From Nitrosomonas sp. Is35 (GTDB taxonomy: Bacteria; Pseudomonadota; Gammaproteobacteria; Burkholderiales; Nitrosomonadaceae): a DNA stretch of 64,000 bases. The notes below the pieces were generated by a model. It saw nothing but the letters and a program-made list of their open reading frames with translations. It searched no databases and was not told the origin of the DNA. The translations under genes and the position numbers were made by a program. The stretch spans positions 2,294,001 to 2,358,000 of the forward strand of contig NZ_JAWJZH010000001.1 in NCBI RefSeq assembly GCF_033063295.1, read 5' to 3'. Shown in pieces: positions 9,719 through 21,346 of this stretch; position 1 is the stretch's first letter; every line of letters begins with the position of its first letter.

Positions 9719-10963
9719 TTACGATCGCACCACAAGACATCCCATTCCCTGCCGGACCAGACTCTGACAGGCGGTACGCGCTTGGTTTTCTTGCAAACCG
9801 ACCAGACGCGCCCGGTACAATTTGCGATTACTGACTTCCACTTCGGTGATTACCACTTCACCCGGTATCAAGCGAGCGGCAACCTGAGCTTGCGCGCGCG
9901 CCCTGTTCGATTCCTGGTAAGAACCTATCTGCACCGCCCAGCCGTCGTTTGGCAGCATAGCCACCTTCTGCGGCTGCGATTGCGGACTGGCTGACGGTTT
10001 GACGGCCAGTTGCCGTGCCGTGGGCTCGGCTGTTTTCTCAGCAGTCAGCGCCGATTTGGGAGGCGAGGCTTGGACTCTGGCTTTCTCTTTCCGCTCGCTA
10101 GGCAATGCTGCCGGTACGGTTCGGCTATCAGTTGTATTACTGGCTAAATGAACCGCACCCTGATTAAAACTGCGCTCCAGCAATTGCGCCATGTGTTGAT
10201 CGCGGGCCACCGCAGTGTTTCCTCCCATCACCACAGCAACCACGCGACGATTGCCGCGCTTGGCGGAAGTAGCCACATTAAAACCGGAAGCCCGGATAAA
10301 CCCGGTTTTTAAACCATCCACACCCGGTGTATTACGCACCATACGGTTGTGACTTTTATAAGTGATGCCTTTGTGGCTGAACGATTGGGTAGAGAAATAA
10401 TGATAATACTGGGGAAAATCCTTGATCAACCGCGCCGAGAGGGTGACCATATCCCGTGCCGTTGTCTTTTGTTCAGGATTGGGCAGACCTGAAGCATTGC
10501 GAAAAGTAGTGGATTGCATACCCAACTTACGTGCCTTCTCTGTCATCATGCGGCCAAAATTCGTTTCGCTGGCACCCAAAGCCTCGGCCACCACAGCCGC
10601 CACATCGTTTGCAGAACGCACAATCAATGCCGGAATCGCTTCCCGCACACTGATACTATCCCCTGCGCGCAAACCGATGTTCGTTGACGGCATCGACGCC
10701 GCATGCGCAGACACCGGCATGCGGGAATCCAGCGTCATTTTGTGTTGCTCGATCGCTTCAAACAACAAATAAAGCGTCATCATTTTAGTCAATGAAGCCG
10801 GATAACGGCTCGCATCCGCATTGGATTCATGCAGTACAGCGCCTGTACTTGCATCGATTACGATAGCCGCGGAGCGCGGATTCGCTTGCGCCGGATTCAC
10901 CAGAGTCAATAACACCGCGAGAACAAAAAAAACTTTCACTCCTGCGCGCTCCGGTATCGTCAT
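9719..10963 (-). CDS. D-alanyl-D-alanine carboxypeptidase (PBP5/6/7 type) with SPOR domain
   Basis: The 414-residue periplasmic enzyme trims D-Ala from peptidoglycan stem peptides. It has an N-terminal signal segment (about residues 9-27) and the three serine-peptidase S11 motifs: SLTK at 57-60 (nucleophile Ser57), a later SAN, and KTG in GLKTGFIRAS. After a Pro/Lys/Ser-rich linker, the last 75 residues form a SPOR domain (starting WAVQIGSYQESNRARAQ), which in known proteins binds denuded glycan at division sites. The start at MTIPERAG is chosen because AAGGAG lies eight bases upstream; a longer open frame begins 56 codons earlier but has no ribosome site and would bury the signal peptide. 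Confidence 0.93.
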   Translation of the reverse strand: MTIPERAGVKVFFVLAVLLTLVNPAQANPRSAAIVIDASTGAVLHESNADASRYPASLTKMMTLYLLFEAIEQHKMTLDSRMPVSAHAASMPSTNIGLRAGDSISVREAIPALIVRSANDVAAVVAEALGASETNFGRMMTEKARKLGMQSTTFRNASGLPNPEQKTTARDMVTLSARLIKDFPQYYHYFSTQSFSHKGITYKSHNRMVRNTPGVDGLKTGFIRASGFNVATSAKRGNRRVVAVVMGGNTAVARDQHMAQLLERSFNQGAVHLASNTTDSRTVPAALPSERKEKARVQASPPKSALTAEKTAEPTARQLAVKPSASPQSQPQKVAMLPNDGWAVQIGSYQESNRARAQAQVAARLIPGEVVITEVEVSNRKLYRARLVGLQENQARTACQSLVRQGMGCLVVRS

Positions 10964-11467
10964 ACGATCTACTCCTTCTGAAAGCTTGCCCATAGAAAGA
11001 AGCTTAAATGACCGGCATGAAGTTTTCACACTCCGGATCAATGCTGCTTCCGCTTGCTGAAATAACGACAAATATCCATTGATAGCTGCTTTTTTATTAT
11101 TTATTTTGCTGATCATATATCGATAACTCAAAAATTTCCGTGGCGTAATTTCTCATCTGCGCATTTTACTGGAACAGCGTAGTTCTATATTTCGTAATAA
11201 ATAGCATATTTCCCTCTATCTACAAAGAAGTATTTTATGCTGCAGCGCGATGTTAAACGTCCGGCAATTTCGCCCCTCAGTTCCAAAATGAATAATCCAG
11301 CAAGAAAAGCATAATGCTCATGGCAATGAGCAGGCTGTTAAAAAACCAAGATACTGCAAAACTATCATCTTGATTAAACGATTCTAATGACTACCTGGCA
11401 AACACACTAACCGTGACTGAACCGGCGGAAAATGCAGCATGCTACGGAGAGTGAATGTGGAACAGAA
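10964..11467. other. intergenic region, no gene supported
   Basis: About 500 bases with no convincing gene. On the minus strand an open stretch ending at a TGA (11277-11279) reads a hydrophobic segment, FFNSLLIAMSIMLFLLDY, but has no proper start codon and may be a remnant. A small 6-bp hairpin (GCTCAT / ATGAGC) lies at 11316-11331. Confidence 0.4.
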
Positions 11468-11495
11468 TGCGCTGACTGGCTCGCCAATCAGCGCA
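11468..11495. terminator. strong stem-loop in the intergenic region
   Basis: TGCGCTGA, one mismatch, TGGC, a TC loop, GCCA, one mismatch, TCAGCGCA: a 12-bp near-perfect hairpin. No T-tract on either side, so it could be a terminator remnant, an RNA structure or a protein site. Confidence 0.4.
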
Positions 11496-11543
11496 GTGCA
11501 AGGAGATATTGTTTTTAGAAGTGAATTACTACAGATAACAACC

Positions 11544-11573
11544 AAGAGCACCGCTTCGCACGGCAGCGCTCTT
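11544..11573 (-). terminator. stem-loop after the first chemoreceptor gene
   Basis: AAGAGC and GCTCTT pair around an 18-base interior that can pair further (CCG with CGG). It lies 11 bases beyond the chemoreceptor stop codon on the minus strand. No U-run follows, so termination strength is uncertain. Confidence 0.4.
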
Positions 11574-11583
11574 GTACAAATGC

Positions 11584-13305
11584 TTAGAACTCTTCCCAGT
11601 CACCACCGCCAGCAGCAACCTTGCGCGGTTGAACTTCTTGTGCTGTCGAGCCCGAGTTGGGATTAGCTGCAATTTTTTTGGTTGCAGCCCCGCGATTAGG
11701 CAGCTTGGCAACCGGTGCCACGCGATTGCTTCTTCTAACCGGCGTGGCTACGGTATTGCTGCTGCCATGCGATAACTTGAAGGTGCTGACTGCTTGTGTC
11801 AGGGAGTGCGCTTGGTCTTGCATGGATTCGGCGGCGGCAGCGGCTTCTTCCACCAATGCTGCATTCTGCTGCGTTACCTCATCCATCTGCATAACGGCTT
11901 GGTTCACTTGCTCAATACCCGAGCTTTGCTCCTGGGATGCAGCTGAGATCTCCGCCATAATATCCGTGACACGTTTCACAGCATTGACGATCTCATCCAT
12001 CGTAGAACCTGCTTCATCGACCAGGCGAGAACCATCTTCCACTTTGGCGACCGAATCACTGATCAATTCCTTGATTTCCTTAGCCGCCGCCGCTGAGCGT
12101 TGCGCCAGGGTGCGCACTTCCGTCGCCACCACAGCAAATCCACGCCCTTGTTCACCCGCCCGTGCTGCTTCCACCGCAGCATTCAACGCCAGAATATTGG
12201 TTTGGAAAGCGATGCCATCAATAACGCTGATGATGTCAACAATCTTTTTGGAACTTTCATTGATCGAACTCATGGTTTGCACAACCTGGCCGACCACCGC
12301 TCCCCCTTTCACTGCAACCTCGGAAGCACCTGCTGCCAGTTGATTGGCTTGACGGGCATTATCGGCATTTTGTCTGACCGTAGAAGTAAGCTCTTCCATT
12401 GAAGATGCGGTTTCCTCCAGGCTGGATGCTTGTTCTTCGGTACGTTGGCTCAAGTCCGAGTTACCCGACGCAATTTCTCCCGATGCCGTTGAGATTTGAT
12501 CTGTACCCACACGCACCTTACTCACCAGATCCGCCAGATTGTCATTCATGGCTTTCAGTGCTTGCAACAACCGTCCGGTTTCGTTGTTTGAATTGACTTC
12601 AATGCGGCTGGTCAGATCACCGGCGGCGACTGCATTCGCCACTGCGACAGCTTCATTCAGAGGACCGATAATTGCACGTATCAGAAGAAAGCCGATGATT
12701 ACTGCCAGCAGTATTCCTAATGCAATCACCACCACACTGGTGACCAAAATATTCTCGTAACTTTTTTGCGATGCCGCGTATTCCTTAGCACCCTCATCAC
12801 GCTGAAGATCGATCAATTTGAACATGGTGGCATGCGCCCCATCAAATTTAGGCGTTGCATTAGTAGCATTTACAATCGCCGCATCAAAATCTCCAGCCGC
12901 TGCCAAGACCATTGTATGATTACGAGCCTCCACATAGGCTTTCCATTCGTGATTAAAGTTTTCAATCAGTGTTTTTTCTGCTGGCGTCAAATTGGTTGCC
13001 AAGTACTTTTGCCAAGTTGTGGCAATCTCGGCATCCCGCTGATCGTTCATGGCTTGCCGTTCTTTTACCACTTCAGGCTTACGCGCATACGCGGACAATA
13101 CTGCATTCAAACGCGTACGTTGCATCCGGTCAATAACCAACCCCAAATGCCCCAGGGGCACAGCGCGATCCTCATAAACTCCTCTGAAAGCGTCATTTGT
13201 TTGATTTAGCCCGTAGATACCTAAACCACCGATACCGGCCAGCAATATCGACAGCAAACTAATTACAAACACTAATCGCGATTTTATTGTTAAGTTATTA
13301 AACAC
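11584..13305 (-). CDS. methyl-accepting chemotaxis protein (first receptor)
   Basis: Transmembrane chemoreceptor of 573 residues. Order: N-terminal membrane helix (about 10-32), a four-helix-bundle type periplasmic sensor, second helix (about 190-210), HAMP, then the long cytoplasmic signalling coiled coil with the conserved hairpin tip [21 protein letters not shown]. The length and sequence of that domain resemble the E. coli Tsr/Tar class. The extreme C-terminus is GGGDWEEF, resembling the NWETF pentapeptide that tethers CheR and CheB in enterics. The start codon is GTG, backed by a strong AAGGAGG five bases upstream. cheW lies 43 bases upstream. The signalling domain is nearly identical to that of the second receptor, whereas the sensor domains differ, so the two likely sense different ligands. 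Confidence 0.95.
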   Translation of the reverse strand: MFNNLTIKSRLVFVISLLSILLAGIGGLGIYGLNQTNDAFRGVYEDRAVPLGHLGLVIDRMQRTRLNAVLSAYARKPEVVKERQAMNDQRDAEIATTWQKYLATNLTPAEKTLIENFNHEWKAYVEARNHTMVLAAAGDFDAAIVNATNATPKFDGAHATMFKLIDLQRDEGAKEYAASQKSYENILVTSVVVIALGILLAVIIGFLLIRAIIGPLNEAVAVANAVAAGDLTSRIEVNSNNETGRLLQALKAMNDNLADLVSKVRVGTDQISTASGEIASGNSDLSQRTEEQASSLEETASSMEELTSTVRQNADNARQANQLAAGASEVAVKGGAVVGQVVQTMSSINESSKKIVDIISVIDGIAFQTNILALNAAVEAARAGEQGRGFAVVATEVRTLAQRSAAAAKEIKELISDSVAKVEDGSRLVDEAGSTMDEIVNAVKRVTDIMAEISAASQEQSSGIEQVNQAVMQMDEVTQQNAALVEEAAAAAESMQDQAHSLTQAVSTFKLSHGSSNTVATPVRRSNRVAPVAKLPNRGAATKKIAANPNSGSTAQEVQPRKVAAGGGDWEEF

Positions 13306-13348
13306 TGGTGCCTCCTTAAAGTCTTTCTATTAAAAATTACCTTACCTA

Positions 13349-13861
13349 TCAACCTATACTTCGTTCAAGCAAACCCATATCGCTATTACTCATCATTTTT
13401 TCGATATCAATTAATATCAACATCCGTTCCGCAACAGTTCCCAATCCCGTGATATATTCGGTATCGATCACAGCGCCAAATTCAGGCGCAGGCCGGACTT
13501 GATTAGCTTCAAGTTCAATCACATCCGATACGCCATCCACGACAACCCCCATGACTCGCCCGGCGACATTCAAAATAATAACCACAGTGAATTGATTGTA
13601 TTCCACACGATCCAGCCTGAATTTGATCCGCATATCGAGAATCGGGACAATGATTCCCCGCAGATTAACAACCCCTTTAATAAAATCCGGAGCATTCGCT
13701 ATTTGCGTAACAGAATCATATCCTCTGATTTCTTGAACTTTGAGTATTTCGATTCCGTATTCTTCATTACCCAAGCGGAAGGTTAGAAATTCATTGATCA
13801 TGTGTTTAACCGCTGAACCAGGTGATTCAATAGGTACATTAACCGCTTGTTCTTGCAACAT
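13349..13861 (-). CDS. cheW: chemotaxis coupling protein CheW (copy 1)
   Basis: The 170-residue adaptor links chemoreceptors to CheA. After about 20 variable residues, one CheW domain runs from [23 protein letters not shown] to the end, with the family features [13 protein letters not shown] and [15 protein letters not shown] lies seven bases upstream of the ATG. It is the first gene of a cheW-mcp pair, 43 bases ahead of the receptor. It is clearly diverged from the other two CheW copies here (for example VEYNQFTVV and [12 protein letters not shown]), so it may prefer its own receptor. Confidence 0.95.
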   Translation of the reverse strand: MLQEQAVNVPIESPGSAVKHMINEFLTFRLGNEEYGIEILKVQEIRGYDSVTQIANAPDFIKGVVNLRGIIVPILDMRIKFRLDRVEYNQFTVVIILNVAGRVMGVVVDGVSDVIELEANQVRPAPEFGAVIDTEYITGLGTVAERMLILIDIEKMMSNSDMGLLERSIG

Positions 13862-14383
13862 GTTTATGCTCCTCTATGCACTATCTAAAAACCGGATCAA
13901 TCGATGACGAATAAGTTTTCATCGATTCTTCATGAAGATTTCTTCATAAACTTCTTAATTTTCATAGATTCTTCTATTTCATAAAATGCAGTTCATTCTT
14001 ACGGAATTCAAATCTATATATTTTGCCGGTCGATTCTTCTTTTATCTTAAGAATTAACGGCATAAGTTTGCAGGAATTATCTTACACAATCGGGGCAGCG
14101 CTCTGATAACAATATGATAATTATGAACATTACAACTTCAGTTAACAGCTCTGATCAATAAAACTGTTCTCAAGAAGGGTAAGGGTTGATCAATATTCGA
14201 GGGGGGAAACACCGTAGGAGTGTTTAAGTGGAAAATGAGATAGTTATTGTAGTCTGTCGAAATTGTTTTCATCACAACAAAAAACAATTGAACAATTTTG
14301 GGAACCTGAATCTGCAAAGACCGCTTGATTGTGAAAAATAACTTTCAAGTGTTCAAGCTTTCTTCTAGGGATTGCGTTGGAAT
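13862..14383. promoter_or_regulatory. intergenic region with candidate cheW1 promoter and palindrome
   Basis: On the minus strand a CAAA, 15 bases and TTCCGTAAGAA (13996-14025) form a two-part element found with the same spacing before cheW copy 2, and loosely like a sigma-28 site. Between it and the gene is a perfect 12-bp palindrome, TCTTCATGAAGA (13927-13938), inside a run of ATTCTTC-like repeats. No gene is supported in these 520 bases; a short frame at its lower end is a shadow of the receptor terminus. Confidence 0.4.
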
Positions 14384-14416
14384 AAAAAAACACCACCCGG
14401 AAATCCGGATGGTGTT
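14384..14416 (-). terminator. terminator of the second chemoreceptor gene
   Basis: On the minus strand ACACCA and CCGGA pair with TCCGG and TGGTGT around a two-base loop with one mismatch, followed by a run of seven T. It starts 21 bases past the receptor stop codon, a typical rho-independent terminator. Confidence 0.85.
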
Positions 14417-14437
14417 CTTGAAACAACTCAGAAAATT

Positions 14438-16159
14438 TTAGAATTCTTCCCAATCATCGCCACCTCCCGCAGCTACTTTACGCGGTTGTTCGGGTAATGC
14501 TTTAACATTCGGTTCGGGCTTTACCGCCGCCTTTCTCGTCGCCGCGCCGCGATTCGGCAGTTTGGTAACCGCAGTTGCGCGATTACTTCTTTTAACCGTT
14601 GTTGGTGTTGAGTAACCGCCGGATAATCTGAAGATGCTTACCGCATGAATCAATGCTTGTGCCTGTTCTTGCATGGATTCAGCCGCGGCGGCGGCTTGCT
14701 CCACCAAGGAAGCGTTTTGTTGTGTGACCACATCCATTTGCGTCACAGCTTGGTTAACTTGCTCAATGCCAGAGCTTTGTTCTCGCGATGCAGCCGAAAT
14801 TTCACTCATGATATCCGTGACACGTTTGACTGCATTGACAATCTCATCCATCGTGGTGCCTGCCTCATCGACCAGACGCGTGCCATCTTCCACTTTTGCT
14901 ACCGAGTCACTGATCAACTCCTTGATTTCTTTTGCCGCTGCAGCTGAGCGTTGCGCCAACGTGCGCACTTCTGTCGCCACTACGGCAAAGCCACGCCCTT
15001 GTTCTCCAGCACGCGCTGCTTCGACTGCGGCATTGAGGGCCAATATGTTGGTTTGAAAGGCAATACCATCGATTACGCTGATAATATCGACAATCTTTTT
15101 GGAGCTATCGTTGATCGAACTCATGGTTTGCACCACTTGACCGATCACTGCACCACCCTTCATTGCCACTTCGGATGCGCCTGTCGCCAGTTGATTGGCT
15201 TGACGGGCATTGTCCGCATTTTGTTTCACGGTGGAGGTTAGTTCTTCCATCGACGATGCGGTTTCTTCCAGACTGGATGCTTGCTCTTCGGTCCGTTGGC
15301 TCAAATCCGAGTTGCCCGAAGCAATTTCCCCGGATACCGTTGAGATCTGATCGGTTCCCATTCGCACTTTGCCGACCAAATCTACCAAGCTGTCATTCAT
15401 TGTCCTCAATGCTTGCAGCAAACGTCCGGTTTCATTGGTTGAGTTGACCTCAATACGGCTGGTCAAATCACCGGATGCCACGGCATTGGCCACAGTAATG
15501 GCTTCGTTTAAAGGATTCACAATCGCCCGGATCAACAATAACCCGATTATTATCGCCAATGACACACCCAATATCATTGCCGCGGACGACATCACAAAAA
15601 TACTCTCGTAATGATCTTGTGCAATCTCATATTCCTGCGCAGCGACTGTCCCTTGTAAATCAAACAGGGTAAACACAGTATTTCTAAGCACATTAAATTT
15701 TTGTACTGAATCCGCTGCCAGATTTTTCGTTGCGGCGTCAAAATCTCCTGCCATCGCCAATTTCAGGGTTTGATTAATGGAATTAACGTACTGGATATGC
15801 TGCTCGCTTTTCGTTCGAGTCAACAGCTCTTCTTCCGGCGTTAATGCAGTTTTCAGATACTGCGCCCAAACCCCTTCATTTTGTTTGACAAGCCGGTTCA
15901 CTTCCTCCGCCAGCTTTTTCGAGGTCTCGATATTCTTCGATTCAACTGCATCTTCCGCATTCTTACGCACTTGATACCAAACATCCAGAATTTTCCCCAA
16001 CTGCACCGCAGTCACAGTCCGGTCTTCATAGACGGATTTCAATCCGGTATTGGATTGATTGATGCCATACAAACCTAAGACACCGATACTGACAAGTAAT
16101 ATCGACAACATACCGATGACAAATGCTAGACGGGCCTTAATTGTCATGTTGTTCATCAT
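14438..16159 (-). CDS. methyl-accepting chemotaxis protein (second receptor)
   Basis: 573-residue receptor with the same plan as the first: N-terminal helix, divergent periplasmic four-helix sensor (about 35-185), second helix, HAMP and an E. coli-class signalling hairpin. It ends GGGDDWEEF, a likely CheR/CheB tether. From HAMP onwards it is almost the same as the first receptor, while the sensor is only weakly similar, as expected from tandem duplication followed by ligand-domain divergence. Two ATG codons stand in tandem; AGGAG lies three bases from the first (16159) and six from the second (16156). The first is kept because it aligns with the start of receptor 1, but 16156 is equally possible. 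cheW copy 2 lies 43 bases upstream. Confidence 0.95.
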   Translation of the reverse strand: MMNNMTIKARLAFVIGMLSILLVSIGVLGLYGINQSNTGLKSVYEDRTVTAVQLGKILDVWYQVRKNAEDAVESKNIETSKKLAEEVNRLVKQNEGVWAQYLKTALTPEEELLTRTKSEQHIQYVNSINQTLKLAMAGDFDAATKNLAADSVQKFNVLRNTVFTLFDLQGTVAAQEYEIAQDHYESIFVMSSAAMILGVSLAIIIGLLLIRAIVNPLNEAITVANAVASGDLTSRIEVNSTNETGRLLQALRTMNDSLVDLVGKVRMGTDQISTVSGEIASGNSDLSQRTEEQASSLEETASSMEELTSTVKQNADNARQANQLATGASEVAMKGGAVIGQVVQTMSSINDSSKKIVDIISVIDGIAFQTNILALNAAVEAARAGEQGRGFAVVATEVRTLAQRSAAAAKEIKELISDSVAKVEDGTRLVDEAGTTMDEIVNAVKRVTDIMSEISAASREQSSGIEQVNQAVTQMDVVTQQNASLVEQAAAAAESMQEQAQALIHAVSIFRLSGGYSTPTTVKRSNRATAVTKLPNRGAATRKAAVKPEPNVKALPEQPRKVAAGGGDDWEEF

Positions 16160-16202
16160 GATCTCCTGTGAAATTTATTTTTCATGAAACTGTAACTTTC
16201 TG

Positions 16203-16715
16203 TTAATTTAAACTTTGCTCAATCAAGCCCATGTCGCTGCTGCTCATCATTTTTTCGATATCAATCAATATCAGCATGCGTTCGTCTACAGTCCCCAGTC
16301 CCATGATATATTCCGTATCAATCACCGCCCCCAATCCCGGCGCAGGACGCATTTGCTCCAGCCCTAGTGTGATCACATCCGATACGCCATCCACAACTAT
16401 CCCCATCACCCGGCCGGCCACGTTCAAAATTATCACTACGGTAAATTGGTCGTACGTTGCATTTCCCAGCCGGAATTTAATCCGCATATCTATGATCGGC
16501 ACGATTATTCCGCGCAAATTAACTACTCCTTTGATAAATTCCGGAGCATTCGCTATCTGCGTTATCGCGTCATAGCCTCTTATCTCTTGTACTTTTAGTA
16601 TCTCTATACCGTATTCCTCACTTCCTAACCGGAATGTCAGAAATTCATTCGCCATTTGATTCATCGCCGAACCAGATGACTCAGTGACTGTATTCATTGC
16701 CTGCTCCTGAAACAT
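16203..16715 (-). CDS. cheW: chemotaxis coupling protein CheW (copy 2)
   Basis: 170-residue single CheW domain with the usual [16 protein letters not shown] and [20 protein letters not shown] segments. AAAGGAG stands upstream of the ATG. It forms a cheW-mcp pair with the second receptor (43 bases between). About 430 bp of its coding sequence is nearly identical to cheW copy 3 at 49 kb; only the ends and a few bases near GLGAVID differ. The first 20 residues are instead similar to copy 1 (QEQA, SGSA), making this gene a mosaic. Confidence 0.95.
   Translation of the reverse strand: MFQEQAMNTVTESSGSAMNQMANEFLTFRLGSEEYGIEILKVQEIRGYDAITQIANAPEFIKGVVNLRGIIVPIIDMRIKFRLGNATYDQFTVVIILNVAGRVMGIVVDGVSDVITLGLEQMRPAPGLGAVIDTEYIMGLGTVDERMLILIDIEKMMSSSDMGLIEQSLN
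16228..16659. repeat. near-identical cheW block, copy A
   Basis: About 432 bp inside cheW copy 2 is collinear with 49112-49543 (constant offset 32884) with only a handful of substitutions, clustered at GCCCCC versus GATCCT. Sequence outside the block diverges at once on both sides. Confidence 0.9.
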
Positions 16716-16806
16716 AATCTAAGCTCCTTTCGCTTTCTATCTAAAATCGATTCAACGATCGTTAATGCATCGTATTTATGGTTTCTTAATTAAACTAATA
16801 AGGCTT

Positions 16807-16836
16807 TTCTTACGGAAAAATGAAAAATCATCTTTA
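16807..16836 (-). promoter_or_regulatory. candidate promoter of the second cheW-mcp unit
   Basis: On the minus strand TAAA (16833-16836), 15 bases, then TTCCGTAAGAA (16807-16817), 91 bases ahead of cheW copy 2. The same arrangement precedes cheW copy 1. The spacing resembles the flagellar sigma-28 site seen before fliC, but the -10 half fits that consensus only partly. Confidence 0.4.
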
Positions 16837-16932
16837 ATCATTTCGAAAATTTCGATTACATTATTGATTTATCATCATTGAATATTTGCAGGAATAAGAG
16901 ACTCTTCACAATTTATTTACAGGTTCAGCAAA

Positions 16933-17319
16933 ATGACAATTGAAGGCATGAATCATTTCACTGTAGTGAGCAATGATTTGGAAAGAAGCAAGGCTTTCTA
17001 TATGAATGTTCTTGGATTGAAAGAAGGCTACCGCCCGCCGTTTGCATTTCCGGGCGCATGGCTTTACGCCGGCAATCAAGCAATTCTGCACATCATGGCG
17101 GGCAAGCCGATGCCGGTCAACGCAACCGGTGTAATCGATCACATGGCTTTTACGGCAAGCAATCTGCAGGCCACGGTTGATTGCCTGAAGCTACACGGTA
17201 TTCAGTACGACTTGCACCGCTTGAAAGGATTGGAAATCTGGCAGTTGTTTTGCCATGATCCGGATGGCGCCAAAGTGGAATTGGATTTTCCGGCCAGTGA
17301 ACCGGAACCCAAGGCTTAG
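16933..17319 (+). CDS. VOC (glyoxalase-fold) family protein
   Basis: 128-residue protein with two beta-alpha-beta-beta-beta repeats of the vicinal oxygen chelate superfamily. Putative metal-binding positions are seen: His8 in MNHFTVVS, a His in GVIDHMAFTASN starting the second half, and Glu in KVELDFPA near the end. The segment RSKAFYMNVLGLKEGYRPPF is typical of the first repeat. The substrate cannot be read from sequence; relatives include glyoxalase I, dioxygenases and resistance proteins. The stop codon lies four bases from the stop of the convergent M48 protease gene, so no terminator fits between them. Confidence 0.85.
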   Translation: MTIEGMNHFTVVSNDLERSKAFYMNVLGLKEGYRPPFAFPGAWLYAGNQAILHIMAGKPMPVNATGVIDHMAFTASNLQATVDCLKLHGIQYDLHRLKGLEIWQLFCHDPDGAKVELDFPASEPEPKA

Positions 17320-17323
17320 ATCG

Positions 17324-18109
17324 TTATTTGGCACACTTCGGATTCTTACCCGCAGCGCGCGCTTGTTGCATCAATGCCGTAGCTTTGGGTAAATGCGCAC
17401 GTAAATCGTCGATACGTGTTTCGTGTGAAGGATGGGTTGACAGGAATTCAGCCGGTTGCGCTCCCTGACTGGCTTGCGCCATTTTCTGCCACAGTGTGAC
17501 GCTTTCGGCGGGGTTAAACCCGGCTTTTGCCATTAACTCAACACCTATCATGTCCGCCTCACTTTCGTGCAAGCGGCTGAACGGCATGATCACCCCGTAT
17601 TGCGCGCCAACCCCAAGCAGACTCAGCGCCGTTTGTCCCATCGGTGTCGTTGGCGCAGCGACTGCGGCAATCAGTGAGATGCCCACTTGCGCCCCCAGCT
17701 TTTGCGACATCCGCTCATTACTGTGCCGCGCCTGCACATGGCCAATCTCATGACCGATCACCGAAGCCAGTTGATCCTGATTATCCACAAGCTCAACCAA
17801 ACCGGTGTGCACACCAATCTTGTTGCCCGGCAAGGCGAAGGCGTTCAGCGTAGCATCTTCGAATACGACTACTTCCCAAGTACCGCCTACTTCACGAGTG
17901 ATCGCATCAGTAACGCAGGTTACAAACTGGTTTTCTTTTGTGTCTTGACTGATTTTCTTTCCCTGCTTCAGATCCGAGAAAGCTTGCAACCCCATCGCAT
18001 CCACTTCACTATCCGGCATAAAAACCAGCTGACTTCTACCCATCGGTGAAGTGGCGCAGGCCGTCAAAGAAAATATAATCAACAAAGCACATAGTATTCT
18101 GAACTTCAT
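17324..18109 (-). CDS. M48-family zinc metalloprotease, lipoprotein
   Basis: 261 residues. A signal peptide with lipobox LTAC (Cys18) predicts outer-membrane or periplasmic lipid anchoring. The HExxH zinc motif is seen in SVIGHEIGHVQARHSN near residue 118, with the third ligand probably the Glu of HESEADMIGVELM. A final H-containing segment (STHPSHETRIDDL) is typical of the LoiP/YcaL/BepA-like M48 group that degrades misassembled outer-membrane proteins. The protein is close to the usual length for LoiP-like members and lacks the TPR tail of BepA. No regulator or partner is adjacent. Confidence 0.9.
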   Translation of the reverse strand: MKFRILCALLIIFSLTACATSPMGRSQLVFMPDSEVDAMGLQAFSDLKQGKKISQDTKENQFVTCVTDAITREVGGTWEVVVFEDATLNAFALPGNKIGVHTGLVELVDNQDQLASVIGHEIGHVQARHSNERMSQKLGAQVGISLIAAVAAPTTPMGQTALSLLGVGAQYGVIMPFSRLHESEADMIGVELMAKAGFNPAESVTLWQKMAQASQGAQPAEFLSTHPSHETRIDDLRAHLPKATALMQQARAAGKNPKCAK

Positions 18110-18286
18110 ATCAAACTCTCTCCATGGGGTGGGTGTAGACGATTTTTCTCGTCGCCGTCATGATATTCCTTTTAGCCAGCAAAAAAGCAATTTTCTTTAC
18201 CATCATTATTATATTAAGATTCAGACGCAGCAGAGCACTTAAAGTATGATATAACGCATTTTTTAACAAACAAAAGGAGCACCAAA

Positions 18287-18493
18287 ATGAGCGATCATGT
18301 GTACAAAGTTATCGAAATCGTTGGTTCGTCGACTAAAAGCAGTGATGATGCGATTCAGCAAGCCGTCGCCAAAGCGGGTGCATCCTTGCATAACCTGGAT
18401 TGGTTCGAAGTAGTGGAAACACGCGGACATATTACCAATGGCAAGATTGCACATTACCAGGTTAAATTAAAGATCGGTTTCCGCCTGGATTGA
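18287..18493 (+). CDS. dodecin, flavin-binding protein
   Basis: 68-residue protein with the dodecin pattern: HVYKVIEIVGSSTKSSDDAI at the start, then WFEVVETRGHI and a C-terminal HYQVKLKIGFRLD strand. Dodecins form hollow dodecamers that store or protect flavins; Trp at position 39 in LHNLDWFEV corresponds to the aromatic residue that stacks on the flavin ring. AAAGGAG stands before the ATG. It is monocistronic, followed by a stem-loop. Confidence 0.95.
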   Translation: MSDHVYKVIEIVGSSTKSSDDAIQQAVAKAGASLHNLDWFEVVETRGHITNGKIAHYQVKLKIGFRLD

Positions 18494-18523
18494 GGCGATT
18501 AGCGCATCGATAATACTGCAACA

Positions 18524-18544
18524 AAGCCTCAGAACTTGAGGCTT
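18524..18544 (+). terminator. stem-loop after dodecin gene
   Basis: AAGCCTCA and TGAGGCTT form a perfect 8-bp stem around GAACT, 31 bases after the dodecin stop. Only a weak A/T-rich tail follows. Confidence 0.5.
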
Positions 18545-18685
18545 AATCCCAACAAGTCTTCACATTCTCCCGCTAGCGGTTATTTACCAAGCATCGTGCT
18601 ACGAACAGCGCAAGTTGTTCCCTCTCCCGCTCTCGTCGCAGCATTCTCTCATCTATAAGCCAGCGTCAAGCCTACCGGTTCGCGG

Positions 18686-21324
<2,639 letters not shown>

Positions 21325-21346
21325 AAATACTGACGCCCATACCCCT

